This document shows, piece after piece, positions 43,339 to 52,392 of a stretch of DNA of 64,000 bases. Source of the DNA: DUQX01 sp050948825 (GTDB lineage: Bacteria > Bacillota > Dethiobacteria > DTU022 > UBA8154); NCBI GenBank assembly GCA_050948825.1, contig JBMNEO010000003.1:186001-250000 (forward strand), in the 5' to 3' direction. The stretch's first letter is position 1. Every line of letters begins with the position of its first letter. A program made the position numbers and the translations under genes. The notes beneath the pieces were generated by a model that was not told where the DNA came from, did not search any database, and worked only from the letters and a program-made list of their open reading frames with translations.

Positions 43339-43677
43339 TATAATTCTCCTACGCAGTTTTCCATTTTCATCAAAGATATTTCCATCATACTTTTGCGCCT
43401 TGATCAGCATGTACACCGTTGTAACAGTTAAAAATACAACGACCGGGGACATCCCTGGCTTCAGGCCGAGGGCGTAAAGAATACCCATTCCGATGAAAAC
43501 ACCGCCGTTGATATAGGAATAAACCCCCATCAAGCGGCCAAGGGCTTCCGTATTCACTTTTGCCTTTTTCTCCCTTGGCATGGTGTTATAGCCTGCGATG
43601 AGGAAGTACCACTTGCATACATGTACTGCTAGCCCAATGGCCACAAAGAATACACCAATTATCAAATAAATCCACAT
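43225..43677 (-). CDS. DUF3784 membrane protein run into the ArsC-like pseudogene
   Basis: The 150-residue frame begins with a DUF3784 membrane domain (three hydrophobic segments: IYLIIGVFFVAIGLAVHVC, GVYSYINGGVFIGMGILYA, VVVFLTVTTVYMLI) with family-like VCKWYFLIAGYNTMPREKKA. From about residue 114 it reads straight into the ArsC-like sequence, whose own ATG and ribosome site lie inside. An adjacent frame has a TAG just before that ATG, so a one-base indel probably removed the natural stop. The function of DUF3784 is unknown. Confidence 0.75.
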   Translation of the reverse strand: MWIYLIIGVFFVAIGLAVHVCKWYFLIAGYNTMPREKKAKVNTEALGRLMGVYSYINGGVFIGMGILYALGLKPGMSPVVVFLTVTTVYMLIKAQKYDGNIFDENGKLRRRIIMGIQIFGAAKCFDTKKADRFFKERNIKFQAVDLFNTD

Positions 43678-43928
43678 GATGAACCTCCGGATATTCCAGA
43701 TAGTTTATTTTAGCATAGATCTTTTGGTATTTATATTTTTTTATTTAATCTCCAGGCTGCCCTTGTGCAGAATTACAGGATCATTTGCAATGCACCCCAA
43801 TGTTTCTGTAATCAATGGATTGAAAAAAAATAGCTTTGTGCGGATAAATATCTTTCCTTGTTTCTTTTTTCTTATCCTTCTGTTATCAGAGAATTATTAT
43901 CTCGCGCAATAGTGTCCTAAAGTTGCTC

Positions 43929-44525
43929 TTACTGGGGGCTACACTGTTCAAAGAAACCAATCAATACAATCCCCTCCAGATTTGGCTCTAGCACAGGAAA
44001 CCCTGTTTCGGCCGTTACAATAATATCCTGGAACGGGGCTATTTGTTCACCTTCCCCAAACACGAAAGCCCCCACCCAGACACCGGGCTCTATAACAACA
44101 GGCCTTGTCTGGAGTAATTGAAAGGGAATAGGAGGTAAGCCCGGGCGCCGTATCCATGCCACATAAACTTCCCCATCAAAAGTTTCCGGAGGCGGTAGTC
44201 CAATAGTAGAAACCAGCACGTTCCCTCCTTCAGGGGTTTGGAAGATCCGGGCAACACCACCGGCTTCTGCTTCCGGCAGTACAGGTACGTTTGCTGTCCT
44301 GAACAATAGCATACAGCATTCAATAGTCGGAATTATGGCCGGGATACAAATCCGTTGCCCTGGAAAAATAATATTAGGATTAGCAATTTGGGGGTTGGCT
44401 GCAATGATACTGTCAAGCGAAATATCAAACCTTTGGGCTATCAAAAAAAGGGTATCCCCTCTCTGCACTGTATATATGAATCCTGTGCATGCTTCGGGAG
44501 GAGGGGGGATATTACTACCGCTCAT
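43929..44525 (-). CDS. LysM-domain protein, possible spore-surface protein
   Basis: About 198 residues. After a Pro-rich start (SGSNIPPPPEACTG), one LysM repeat is clear: YTVQRGDTLFLIAQRFDISLDSIIAANPQIANPNIIFPGQRICIP in two overlapping parts at about 17-62. The C-terminal ~120 residues form a beta-rich domain (GGVARIFQTPEGGNVLVSTI, TFDGEVYVAWIRRPGLPP) of unknown role. There is no signal peptide, which fits spore coat or cortex LysM proteins made in the mother cell. AAGGAGG lies 8 nt before the ATG at 44525. Confidence 0.82.
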   Translation of the reverse strand: MSGSNIPPPPEACTGFIYTVQRGDTLFLIAQRFDISLDSIIAANPQIANPNIIFPGQRICIPAIIPTIECCMLLFRTANVPVLPEAEAGGVARIFQTPEGGNVLVSTIGLPPPETFDGEVYVAWIRRPGLPPIPFQLLQTRPVVIEPGVWVGAFVFGEGEQIAPFQDIIVTAETGFPVLEPNLEGIVLIGFFEQCSPQ

Positions 44526-44889
44526 AGAATTTTCCTCCTTATACAACAACATCAGTATAGTTTCACTTTATTATATGTGGAAGTGATAAGACGTGCTATG
44601 AAAAGTCAATAAAAAAATAAATTGTTCTTAGCAAGATAGGGGACGGTTCTTGTTCTTGCCTTTTTTATTTATTTTATTTGTAGTGTTTTATAAAATATTA
44701 TTTATCGAAGGTAAATATATCGTTTTTGTTGAATCTATTAATATACATGCAATATAGGGTAATAAAGCTATTTTAGCCTGGCCTGAACGTTCAAAAGAAA
44801 GTGCGGCCTCGCATAAAAACCGAAGTTGAATTTTTATTCGTTCCTGTGCAATAACAACCTGCTGTAGTGGCAGAAAGGGGGTGAATTTG
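44526..44889. other. Intergenic region with dispersed repeat, upstream of the CO dehydrogenase operon
   Basis: A divergent region. It holds repeat copy 2 (GGGACGGTTCTT at 44640-44651 inside a GCAAGA/TCTTGC hairpin, 44631-44659) followed by a T-rich tract. The rest, to 44889, should carry the cooF-cooS promoter, but no strong consensus was found. A CO-sensing CooA/RcoM-type site could not be recognised. Confidence 0.5.
44631..44659 (+). repeat. Dispersed repeat (copy 2)
   Basis: Same core and hairpin form as copy 1 at 42481-42517, followed by CTTTTTTATTTATTTTA, which makes it look like a rightward terminator. Confidence 0.8.
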
Positions 44890-45378
44890 ATGAAAGAGAT
44901 CCTCGTTTATCTGGAACGCTGCCTGGGCTGTAAGGCCTGTGAACTCGCCTGCGCCGTGGAACATTCAATTTCAAAAGATCTTTTCACAGCTATCTTCGAA
45001 GCCTTACCTCCCGTTCCCCGGGTTTATGTGGAAGCCGGGGAAAAGTTCAACTTTCCTCTGCAGTGCCGGCACTGTGCCGATGCACAGTGTGTCAAATCCT
45101 GCATTACCGGTGCCCTGCGGCAGAATGAAGAAACCGGACTTGTTCAGCACGAACAGGAAAAATGCGTTGGCTGCTGGATGTGCGTCATGGCCTGTCCTTT
45201 CGGGGTTATTACCCGGGATAGGGTAAAACAGTCAGTTTTGAAATGCGACCGCTGTCCCGATCGGGAAATCCCGGCCTGCGTGGCTTCCTGCCCGACAAAA
45301 GCTCTTTCGCTGGAGGAGGTAACTTCCTTCGCAAAGGATAAACGGAAAGAATACCTGGCTAATTTCAAAGAAATTTAG
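44890..45378 (+). CDS. CooF-like 4Fe-4S ferredoxin of the CO dehydrogenase operon
   Basis: 162 residues of the dimethylsulfoxide-reductase/CooF ferredoxin family. There are four cluster motifs: CLGCKACELAC, CRHCADAQCVKSC, CVGCWMCVMAC and CDRCPDREIPACVASC. It takes electrons from the CooS catalytic subunit and hands them to a partner enzyme. AAAGGGGG lies 8 nt before the ATG at 44890; the GTG at 44881 overlaps it. It is followed by cooS after ~100 nt. Confidence 0.9.
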   Translation: MKEILVYLERCLGCKACELACAVEHSISKDLFTAIFEALPPVPRVYVEAGEKFNFPLQCRHCADAQCVKSCITGALRQNEETGLVQHEQEKCVGCWMCVMACPFGVITRDRVKQSVLKCDRCPDREIPACVASCPTKALSLEEVTSFAKDKRKEYLANFKEI

Positions 45379-45475
45379 TACCCAATAGTACCTGAATAAC
45401 TTTTGGCGCCTGAAAAGTCAGAACATAGTGAATGTACTGGCCATTATCATTAAGCATCCAAGGAGAGGAGAAGAG

Positions 45476-47353
45476 ATGGATAAGCATAAACATGCCCAAA
45501 AAAGCATTGATTCCGCAACTCGGGTCATGCTTACGAAGGCTGAAAAAGACAGTGTAGAGGTTGCCTGGGATCGGTTTAAAAAACAGGAACCCCAATGCGG
45601 TTTCGGACTGCTCGGCATCTGCTGCCGCAACTGTAATATGGGGCCCTGCCGCATTGATCCCTTCGGCAACGGTCCGGATAAAGGAGTATGCGGTGCTACC
45701 GCCGATACTATCGTTGCGCGCAACCTGCTTCGTGCCATAGCGGCCGGGGCTGCCGCCCATTCGGATCACGGACGGGATATAGTGGAAACCCTTCTTCACG
45801 CTGCTGAAGGAAAAGCACCTGACTACGAAGTAAAGGATAAAGAAAAACTGCTGGCGCTGGCAAGAGAGTTAAACGTATCTACGGATGGACGCTCAGAAAA
45901 AGAAATCGCCGCCGAAATTGCCCGCAGAGCCCTCGATGAATTTGGCACCGGCAAAGGTAATTTGGACTTCCTGGGACGCTTACCGTCACAGAGAAAAGAA
46001 AAGTGGAGCAAGTTAGGGATAGTTCCCCGGGGCATTGACAGAGAAATTGTGGAGATTATGCACCGGACTCATATGGGGGTGGATACCGACTATGTCAACC
46101 TTATTTTGCATGGTTTACGGGCCGCTTTATCCGACGGCTGGGGAGGCTCCATGTGGGCTACCGAGCTATCCGATGTATTATTCGGCACCCCAAAACCCCA
46201 CCGGGGTATGAGCAACCTGGGAGTTTTGCAGGAGGACGAAGTAAATATTATCGTCCATGGACACGAGCCGACCCTCTCGGAGATGATCGTCCGGGCGGCA
46301 AAAGAACAGGAGCTTCTTGAACTGGCCCGGTCAAAGGGCGCAAACGGCATCAATGTCTGCGGTATGTGCTGTACCGGCAACGAGCTGTTGATGCGGCATG
46401 ATGTCCCCATAGCGGGCAACTTCCTGCAGCAGGAGTTGGCTGTAATCACCGGTGCAGTTGAGGCCATGATCGTTGATGTACAGTGCATTATGCCCTCTCT
46501 GGCAGAGGCAGCCGGGTGCTACCATACCAAGATCATCTCTACTTCACCCAAGGCCAAATTTCCCGGAGCCCAACACGTTCAATTTAATGAAGGCAATGCG
46601 CTGGAAATCGCAAAGGAGATTGTCCGCATCGCCGTGGAAAATTACTCCAACAGAAACAGGGAAAGAGTCTTTATCCCCGCTGAGAAAATGGAATTTATCG
46701 GCGGCTTCAGCGTGGAAGCGATCCTCTCCGCGCTTGGAGGCTCTCTCGCCCCCCTGCTCAACGCTATTAAGGAAGGAAACATTAAGGGAATTGCCGCTAT
46801 AGTAGGGTGCAATAACCCCAAGATTAAACACGATTATGGCCATGTTACGCTGGCTGAGGAATTGATCAAAAAGGATATTCTGGTAGTTGAAACCGGCTGT
46901 GCCGCCATAGCCAGTGCAAAGGCCGGGCTGCTCCTGCCGGAAGCGTCGGCCAAGGCGGGGCCGGGGCTGCGCGCGGTCTGCGAAGCGTTGAAAATACCGC
47001 CCGTGCTGCACATGGGATCCTGTGTGGATATTAGCCGCATCCTGGTGGTGGCGGCAGCGGCAGCCAAAGCCCTGGAAGTCGATATAAGCGACCTGCCGCT
47101 TGCCGGAGCCGCCCCGGAATGGATGTCCGAAAAAGCCGTCAGCATCGGTGCATACGTGGTCGCCTCGGGGATTTTTACAGTGCTGGGAACCGTTCCCCCG
47201 GTGCTGGGCAGCAGCAACGTAACGGCGCTGTTAACAGAAGGAGCCGGCGATGTTGTCGGTGCTTCCTTCGCGGTTGAAGGGGACCCGTTGAAAGCGGCGG
47301 AACTGATTCAAAATCATATTAACGAAAAACGTGCAAAGCTGGGGCTTTCTTAA
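45476..47353 (+). CDS. cooS: Anaerobic Ni-Fe carbon monoxide dehydrogenase catalytic subunit
   Basis: 625 residues, the normal CooS length. Cluster ligands D and B lie in CGFGLLGICCRNCNMGPCRI, and further motifs are HGHEPTLSEM, NVCGMCCTGNELLMRHD (C-cluster), DVQCIMPSL, VGCNNPKIKHDYGHV, ETGCAAIASAKAGL and HMGSCVDISRI. It oxidises CO to CO2 or runs in reverse. The ATG at 45476 has AGGAGAGGAG upstream; a frame to 45428 lacks a ribosome site. With CooF and an FAD oxidoreductase it forms a stand-alone CODH operon. There is no acetyl-CoA synthase, hydrogenase or CooC Ni-insertion gene nearby in the window. Confidence 0.97.
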   Translation: MDKHKHAQKSIDSATRVMLTKAEKDSVEVAWDRFKKQEPQCGFGLLGICCRNCNMGPCRIDPFGNGPDKGVCGATADTIVARNLLRAIAAGAAAHSDHGRDIVETLLHAAEGKAPDYEVKDKEKLLALARELNVSTDGRSEKEIAAEIARRALDEFGTGKGNLDFLGRLPSQRKEKWSKLGIVPRGIDREIVEIMHRTHMGVDTDYVNLILHGLRAALSDGWGGSMWATELSDVLFGTPKPHRGMSNLGVLQEDEVNIIVHGHEPTLSEMIVRAAKEQELLELARSKGANGINVCGMCCTGNELLMRHDVPIAGNFLQQELAVITGAVEAMIVDVQCIMPSLAEAAGCYHTKIISTSPKAKFPGAQHVQFNEGNALEIAKEIVRIAVENYSNRNRERVFIPAEKMEFIGGFSVEAILSALGGSLAPLLNAIKEGNIKGIAAIVGCNNPKIKHDYGHVTLAEELIKKDILVVETGCAAIASAKAGLLLPEASAKAGPGLRAVCEALKIPPVLHMGSCVDISRILVVAAAAAKALEVDISDLPLAGAAPEWMSEKAVSIGAYVVASGIFTVLGTVPPVLGSSNVTALLTEGAGDVVGASFAVEGDPLKAAELIQNHINEKRAKLGLS

Positions 47354-47387
47354 TAAGAAGCAGCAATACAGGGGAAGTGATATAAAG

Positions 47388-48695
47388 ATGTTCAGTACAA
47401 AGTACGCTATCATCGGCAGCGGCCCGGCTGCTTTTTATGCCGCACAAGCCATCCGCAAAAGGGACCCAGGGGGAAAACTGGTCATGATCGGTGCGGAAGG
47501 ATACCTTCCTTATTTCCGCCCCCTTACCTCTTACCGCATAGCTGATCTGGTCCCTAAAGAAAAAATATTCCTGCGGGAAGCGGAATATTATCACAGACAT
47601 AAGATCGAGTTCATTGGCGGCAAAGTCACAGAGGTAAAGGGAGAGGAAAAGATCCTGGCCTATACCCCCCTCTCCAATAATGGGGAAGAAAAATCCGCCT
47701 CCGATACTCAAAATGCTCGCTACACTAACCGGCTGCACTTTGAAAAACTGCTGATCGCTTCCGGTGCTGCCCCGTCGAAGCCGGATATCCCCGGAATAGA
47801 TACCCCCGGGGTGTATTACCTGCGGACCATTATTGATGCGGAAAAAATTGCTGCCAGGGCAAAAGGCCGCCGGAAAGCGCTGCTTCTGGGCGGTGGGCTG
47901 GTCAGCCTCAAAACGGCTTACTCTCTGCACAAACTGGGCCTGGAAACCACCCTGGTCATCGCTTCTAACCGGATACTCTCCCAAATGCTGGATAATGAAG
48001 GGGCTGAAATGGTTGCCCGTCACCTGGCCGAAAAAGGCCTGGGAATGGTTTATCAAAACGATATAACCGAAATACATGGCAACGGCTCAGGAGTAACCGG
48101 CGTTACCCTTGCCGACGGCCGGAAACTGAAAACCGACCTCATCGTGGTCGGCAAAGGGGTTAAGCCGTGTACCTCATTCCTTAAAGAAAGCGGGATTGAG
48201 GGAGAAAACGGCATCCCGGTAAACGAACAACTGCAGACTAACCTACCCGACGTATATGCCGCCGGGGATGTAGTTCTCAGCAAGGACCTGCTGCTGGAAA
48301 AGCCTGCCAATAACGCCCTCTGGCCCAACGCCACAGCACAGGGGGAAATAGCCGGTGCCAACATGAGCGGGGAACAGCTTATTTACAGGGGTTCGATGAA
48401 AATGAACGCGGCGGAATTTTTTGGGCTTCCCGTTATCGCCGCAGGCCTGGGCAGAGTGCAGGAGGGCGGCGCGGATCATCTATATGAGATCTTTCGGGCG
48501 GGAAATTCCACAGGGTCCGGGAAAAAGATACGCTATTTGAAGCTGGTTTTTCAAGAAGATCTCCTTGTTGGGTATATTTCCATCGGTGAAAACCGAAAAG
48601 CAGGGGTACTCACAAACCTCATCATGAGCAGACGTCCTCTGTCCCAACGGCATAAAGAACAGCTGGCAGAAGGAAATCTTTCTTTACCTTTTTAG
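47388..48695 (+). CDS. FAD/NAD(P)-dependent oxidoreductase of the CO dehydrogenase operon
   Basis: 435 residues of the pyridine nucleotide-disulfide oxidoreductase family. The FAD motif YAIIGSGPAAFYAAQAIRK, NAD motif ALLLGGGLVSLKTAYSLHKLG and FAD-closing VYAAGDVVLSKDLL are present. No redox-active CxxC is visible, which points to an NADH oxidase/rubredoxin reductase-type enzyme and not a disulfide reductase. GGGGAAGTGA precedes the ATG. Starting 34 nt after cooS, it probably transfers CO-derived electrons from CooF to NAD(P). Confidence 0.9.
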   Translation: MFSTKYAIIGSGPAAFYAAQAIRKRDPGGKLVMIGAEGYLPYFRPLTSYRIADLVPKEKIFLREAEYYHRHKIEFIGGKVTEVKGEEKILAYTPLSNNGEEKSASDTQNARYTNRLHFEKLLIASGAAPSKPDIPGIDTPGVYYLRTIIDAEKIAARAKGRRKALLLGGGLVSLKTAYSLHKLGLETTLVIASNRILSQMLDNEGAEMVARHLAEKGLGMVYQNDITEIHGNGSGVTGVTLADGRKLKTDLIVVGKGVKPCTSFLKESGIEGENGIPVNEQLQTNLPDVYAAGDVVLSKDLLLEKPANNALWPNATAQGEIAGANMSGEQLIYRGSMKMNAAEFFGLPVIAAGLGRVQEGGADHLYEIFRAGNSTGSGKKIRYLKLVFQEDLLVGYISIGENRKAGVLTNLIMSRRPLSQRHKEQLAEGNLSLPF

Positions 48696-48868
48696 AAAGT
48701 CCAAAGATTTAATATTGCCCGGAACTTTTGCTGACAGTGACAGGTGAACCCTGTTTGCCCTAAAAACCTTTTTCGGCACAATCGCATTTAAGATAGTGGC
48801 TTATATGGGACTATTCTAAGTCCAAGTTGCCCTCTAATAAGCTTTTCGCGGTTGGCCATGAATTTGCG

Positions 48869-48890
48869 CAAGAAAAAGAACCGTCCCTAA
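48869..48890 (-). repeat. Dispersed repeat (copy 3, reverse)
   Basis: The core in reverse (AAGAACCGTCCC, 48876-48887) lies just past the end of the DUF89 gene, flanked by GCAAGA. Confidence 0.75.
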
Positions 48891-48900
48891 AGTTGCAAGG

Positions 48901-49809
48901 CTAAAGTTGCTTATTGCGTACCAATACGGAATCGCCCAGATCCACTTCCAAATGTGCTGCGACCACCGGGCACTTGGCCTGCAGCAAAAAGAAGGTTTTT
49001 TCGCCAGCAAAAGTCGTTCCCTCCAGGGTTTCGTAATTGGCCTGACCCTTGGCTAGAACAATGCGGGCAGAGGCTAACAGAGAACAAAGTTCCTGCCCGC
49101 TACGTTCCGGGATTGTCCCGAGATAATTACTTCCTGTCGTGACTACTTTCGCCAGAAAGTCCATCCCCGCATCCTCTGCATCCGCTATTGTGGCATCGTT
49201 AAGGATCGGCCCTCCCTTGACAACGTAATGAAGCTCGCCGGTATAGTTCCGCAACTGAGCCATCAACAGGGAATCAAAAACGATCTCCCCGCTGTTGTCA
49301 CCAATCATGACCAGGGGGCCGCCCTGGCTTAACAATTCCCGAAAGGAATCGATATCGCTGCGCCGAAAATCCCGGTCCAGCTCCCGGCGGATACTCGCAC
49401 CGACATCATAATCAGGATTGATCCCCATATCGATCGCATTTCCGGCTACGGAAACCTTTAAGGCTGTCAGAAGGGGATCTTTGCTGGCAGAGACAACCCT
49501 CTCCAAAACAGGAAGATATTTGCGTGCCACTTCGTTGGAAGCTGCCCTGGCCTTTTTATAAGGATCGTCTTCTCCCAATAAACGATATACTTCAAAAAGA
49601 ACCAGCGAAGAATTCTCCGCCGGAGATTTTAAAGGGTCCAGCGCAGCGATCGTGGAGAACAGATTATGAATCAAAGTATATTGTTTTTCTTCTTCCACCC
49701 CTGCTATCCGCAGTGTAGAGATAATATGCTTGATATAACAGGGCGCGCAACGGGCCCCCCCCCCCCCCAGCGGACCCGTCGGCGAACCCTCCGTCCCTGA
49801 CCGCTGCAT
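48901..49809 (-). CDS. DUF89/ARMT1-like protein (metal-dependent phosphatase family)
   Basis: About 300 residues. A CAPC motif near the N-terminus is typical (CxxC in archaeal and bacterial DUF89). GNAIDMGINPDYDVG, MIGDNSGEIVFDSLLM and VKGGPILNDAT follow, and then KGQANYETLEG, matching the metal- and phosphate-binding core. The family includes damage-control phosphatases acting on sugar phosphates and related metabolites. The N-terminus is uncertain: upstream of CAPC the frame runs through a 14-G tract and a GC-rich stretch with no good ribosome site. The ATG at 49809 is a guess. Confidence 0.78.
   Translation of the reverse strand: MQRSGTEGSPTGPLGGGGARCAPCYIKHIISTLRIAGVEEEKQYTLIHNLFSTIAALDPLKSPAENSSLVLFEVYRLLGEDDPYKKARAASNEVARKYLPVLERVVSASKDPLLTALKVSVAGNAIDMGINPDYDVGASIRRELDRDFRRSDIDSFRELLSQGGPLVMIGDNSGEIVFDSLLMAQLRNYTGELHYVVKGGPILNDATIADAEDAGMDFLAKVVTTGSNYLGTIPERSGQELCSLLASARIVLAKGQANYETLEGTTFAGEKTFFLLQAKCPVVAAHLEVDLGDSVLVRNKQL
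49755..49768 (-). repeat. Homopolymer tract of 14 G (minus strand) in the 5' part of the DUF89 gene
   Basis: Fourteen uninterrupted C on the plus strand encode the run of Gly just before CAPC. A change of one base would alter the reading frame. Confidence 0.9.
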
Positions 49810-49864
49810 GCGCTGCCTGCCGGGGGACACCGGAAAGCCCCCTCGCGCGTTGCTTGCCTGCCAG

Positions 49865-50914
49865 TCAGCTTTCCGTCAGCAAGAAATAGTACTCTCTTTC
49901 ACCATTCTCATCTTTTAATAGTTTGCTCGTTACCTTTTTCTGATCTTGCATGGATTTTAAATGCGCCAGCGTCTCCGCCAGGGCCATCCACTTTAGCTCC
50001 GTGGTAAATTCTTCCCAGGGCAGCGGTATGTGCCAGCTCACCCCGGATGCAATTTCATAAGCGGTTTTTCCGCTTTTCCCGTTAGAGACGAGAACCGTTG
50101 CTATTTCATGCTCCCTTTGGAGATGGTGCTTTTTTAGCTCGGATACTCGACCGCGGTGTTGCCGAAAGGTCCCGCGATGCCCGGGTAGAACAAGCTCAAC
50201 CTCCAGAGCATTTACTTTCTCAAGGCTCTCGATAAATTCGTTCAGAGGGTTGCGGTTTTCCCCCGGCCAGAGGAAGATCGCCGGGGTAATCGTCTCTAGA
50301 ATATGGTCCCCGGAGAAAAGTAATTTTTTTTCCGGTTCGTATAGGCAAAGATGCCCGCTGGAATGTCCGGGCGTTGTAAGGCATCTGAGGGAATATTCTC
50401 CTACATTTATACTCTCACCATCGCCAACAATTCGCAAGCGGCCTACCTGGGATGATGATTCTCCTCTATAGACTTCTACAGCATTTCTCATTTCTTCCAG
50501 GGGAAGTATTTTTAAAAAATCCGGTGTCTCCCGAATAAATTTATCCAGCTCTTCCCTGGGAAAACCGTTTTTTTTGCCGTGTTTAAAGCCTTCAGTCCAC
50601 CTGTCGTGAACACCCCAAAAGATCGCCTCCGGAGCGTTAAGGTAAATGGTAGAGCTGCTTGAGGCCAGATCCGAGGCAAGGCCAAAATGATCCACATGCA
50701 GATGGGTAATAAAAAAATCTGTCTTTTCCAGATTGGTATCCAATTCCTGAAGGGCGCTCATTAAAGCCTCCCTGCACTCCTGCTTATCCATACCCGAATC
50801 TATAATGAGATTGCGCTCTTTGCCCTTGAGCAGATAGGCGTTCACCGACTGCAGCGAAAGATCGGGCAAAGGCAGCTCAATTCTAAATATCCCGGGTAAA
50901 ATTTTTTCGATCAT
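49865..50914 (-). CDS. Metallo-beta-lactamase-fold hydrolase
   Basis: 349 residues. Zinc ligands lie in THLHVDHFG (HxHxDH), TPGHSSGHLCLY and SGDHIL, with a last His in LPGHRG near residue 245. The ~100-residue C-terminal part (LKKHHLQREHEIATVL) is a winged-helix-like tail as in LACTB2/YflN-type hydrolases. It is a cytoplasmic hydrolase of unassigned substrate. GGGGGG lies just upstream of the ATG at 50914. The DUF89 gene lies downstream, separated by a GC-rich stretch. Confidence 0.92.
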   Translation of the reverse strand: MIEKILPGIFRIELPLPDLSLQSVNAYLLKGKERNLIIDSGMDKQECREALMSALQELDTNLEKTDFFITHLHVDHFGLASDLASSSSTIYLNAPEAIFWGVHDRWTEGFKHGKKNGFPREELDKFIRETPDFLKILPLEEMRNAVEVYRGESSSQVGRLRIVGDGESINVGEYSLRCLTTPGHSSGHLCLYEPEKKLLFSGDHILETITPAIFLWPGENRNPLNEFIESLEKVNALEVELVLPGHRGTFRQHRGRVSELKKHHLQREHEIATVLVSNGKSGKTAYEIASGVSWHIPLPWEEFTTELKWMALAETLAHLKSMQDQKKVTSKLLKDENGEREYYFLLTES

Positions 50915-51128
50915 AACTGCCCCCCTTGCTATAATTTCGTAATTTTACCGGCTTATTAGCGCCATATTCCCTTACATGCCTCCCAAAGGCTTAGAATTCC
51001 TAACTTGAAGTATATAGTTTGAAATAATCCTTTGTTTGTCAACGACCCACGAAATGGGTAAAAGCATACTCCTTGCTCCAGGCAGAGCCTTGCAAAAGCG
51101 GAGCGCTCCAGATTACTATCTTAACAGC

Positions 51129-52334
51129 TTAACAGACAATAATCTCTTCCGGATGGAGGTTCAGCTTTTCAAGCCCGCTTGCTGTAACCAGAACAGTATT
51201 CTCTACTCCAGCCACCCCGATACCGGGGAGCAATATCTTGGGTTCCAGGGCAAAAACCATCCCTTCCTCCAGGGGATATTGATGCCTGGAAGTCAAAACC
51301 GGCAGCTCATCCAGCTCCAGTCCGACTCCATGGCCGATAAATGCGGCCTTATCCGTCCCCAATCCCATGAAGTATTCCCCGTAGCCAAGTTCTTCAGCCA
51401 TCTTAAGGGCAAATTCATATAGCTCCGAACACAATACGCCGGGCTTTCCCATTTTTACAATTTCGTTCTGGATATCGAGCGCCGCCCGGTGGGCTTTTTC
51501 CAATTTAACGGAAGGCTTGCCCAGGCAAAATATACGGGTACAGTCCACATTGTACCCGTTAATGATCGTCAGGTAATCCAACAATACCGGGTCGTTCCTG
51601 TTAATCATTTTCCATCCGGCGCTCTGTGGATAAGCCGGGGAGAGCCCCTGCCCGCCGGTGGGGCTATCAAAAAAAGAAGGACAGGTGGTATTATCTCCGC
51701 CAGACATAATATGGCCGAAAAAACACTCCTGGTTAAACTGCCGTATACGCATCCCGCCCTGGTGCCCGTTACTGCGCAGAAAATGCTCCACTTCTGCTGC
51801 AAATTCAATTTCCCTTTTCCCCTCTTTCAAAAAACGGGGAGCCGCCTCAAACATTCTATCGCTGAGCCCTGCCGCTTTTTTAATTATCTCGAGCTCATGC
51901 GGACTTTTAATCATCCTTATTTCTTTAATATCCGCGGAAAGATCAACAATCTCCACCCCGGGAAATAGCTCCCGGTAGCGGAAGTAGAGCGCAGCAGGCA
52001 GCACGTCCAGTTCCATGCCGATCTTTTTTGCCCCTGGAGCGATTTCGCCAAGCATGGAGGGAAGCTCCCGAAATTTTTCCTGCAGCCGGATATTATTAAG
52101 GGGTGATTCAGAAAGAGCTCTTGAATAGCTTTTTCTTACGAGATATAAGGGTTCACTGCCGATATCAGCGGCCACAATTAAGTGCCCGCTCTGACAGCTC
52201 CCTGTAAAATAAAAAAGGTCAACATTCTGAACAATTATCGCCGCATCAAATTCTTTTTCTTTCAGTTTTGACTGCAACTGTCCGATTCGCTTATATATTT
52301 CCCCCTTTGGGATACTTCCTGATATATTTTGCAC
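51129..52334 (-). CDS. M24-family Xaa-Pro peptidase-like protein
   Basis: About 401 residues. An N-terminal creatinase/prolidase domain (FDAAIIVQNVDLFYFTG) precedes a pita-bread M24 domain. Metal ligands can be placed as DYLTIINGYNVDCTRIF (Asp, Asp), GHGVGLELDELP (His), EEGMVFALEPK (Glu) and AGVENTVLVT (Glu). It would remove N-terminal residues before proline or act as a related hydrolase. The GTG at 52334 sits after AGGGGTGAGG, whereas the GTG at 52343 lies inside that ribosome site. Confidence 0.9.
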   Translation of the reverse strand: MQNISGSIPKGEIYKRIGQLQSKLKEKEFDAAIIVQNVDLFYFTGSCQSGHLIVAADIGSEPLYLVRKSYSRALSESPLNNIRLQEKFRELPSMLGEIAPGAKKIGMELDVLPAALYFRYRELFPGVEIVDLSADIKEIRMIKSPHELEIIKKAAGLSDRMFEAAPRFLKEGKREIEFAAEVEHFLRSNGHQGGMRIRQFNQECFFGHIMSGGDNTTCPSFFDSPTGGQGLSPAYPQSAGWKMINRNDPVLLDYLTIINGYNVDCTRIFCLGKPSVKLEKAHRAALDIQNEIVKMGKPGVLCSELYEFALKMAEELGYGEYFMGLGTDKAAFIGHGVGLELDELPVLTSRHQYPLEEGMVFALEPKILLPGIGVAGVENTVLVTASGLEKLNLHPEEIIVC

Positions 52335-52392
52335 AAACCTCACCCCTGTTCAAAGTTGAGGATAAAAAGCCTGCGGGATTTCTCTATGCGGA

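Noticed and set aside
44553..44880. CooA-type binding site before the CO dehydrogenase operon
   Set aside because: No TGTCA-N6-TGACA-like palindrome was found.
45365..47217. Several open frames of 60-155 codons antisense to cooF-cooS
   Set aside because: They are shadows of the GC-rich coding strand, without ribosome sites or recognisable families.
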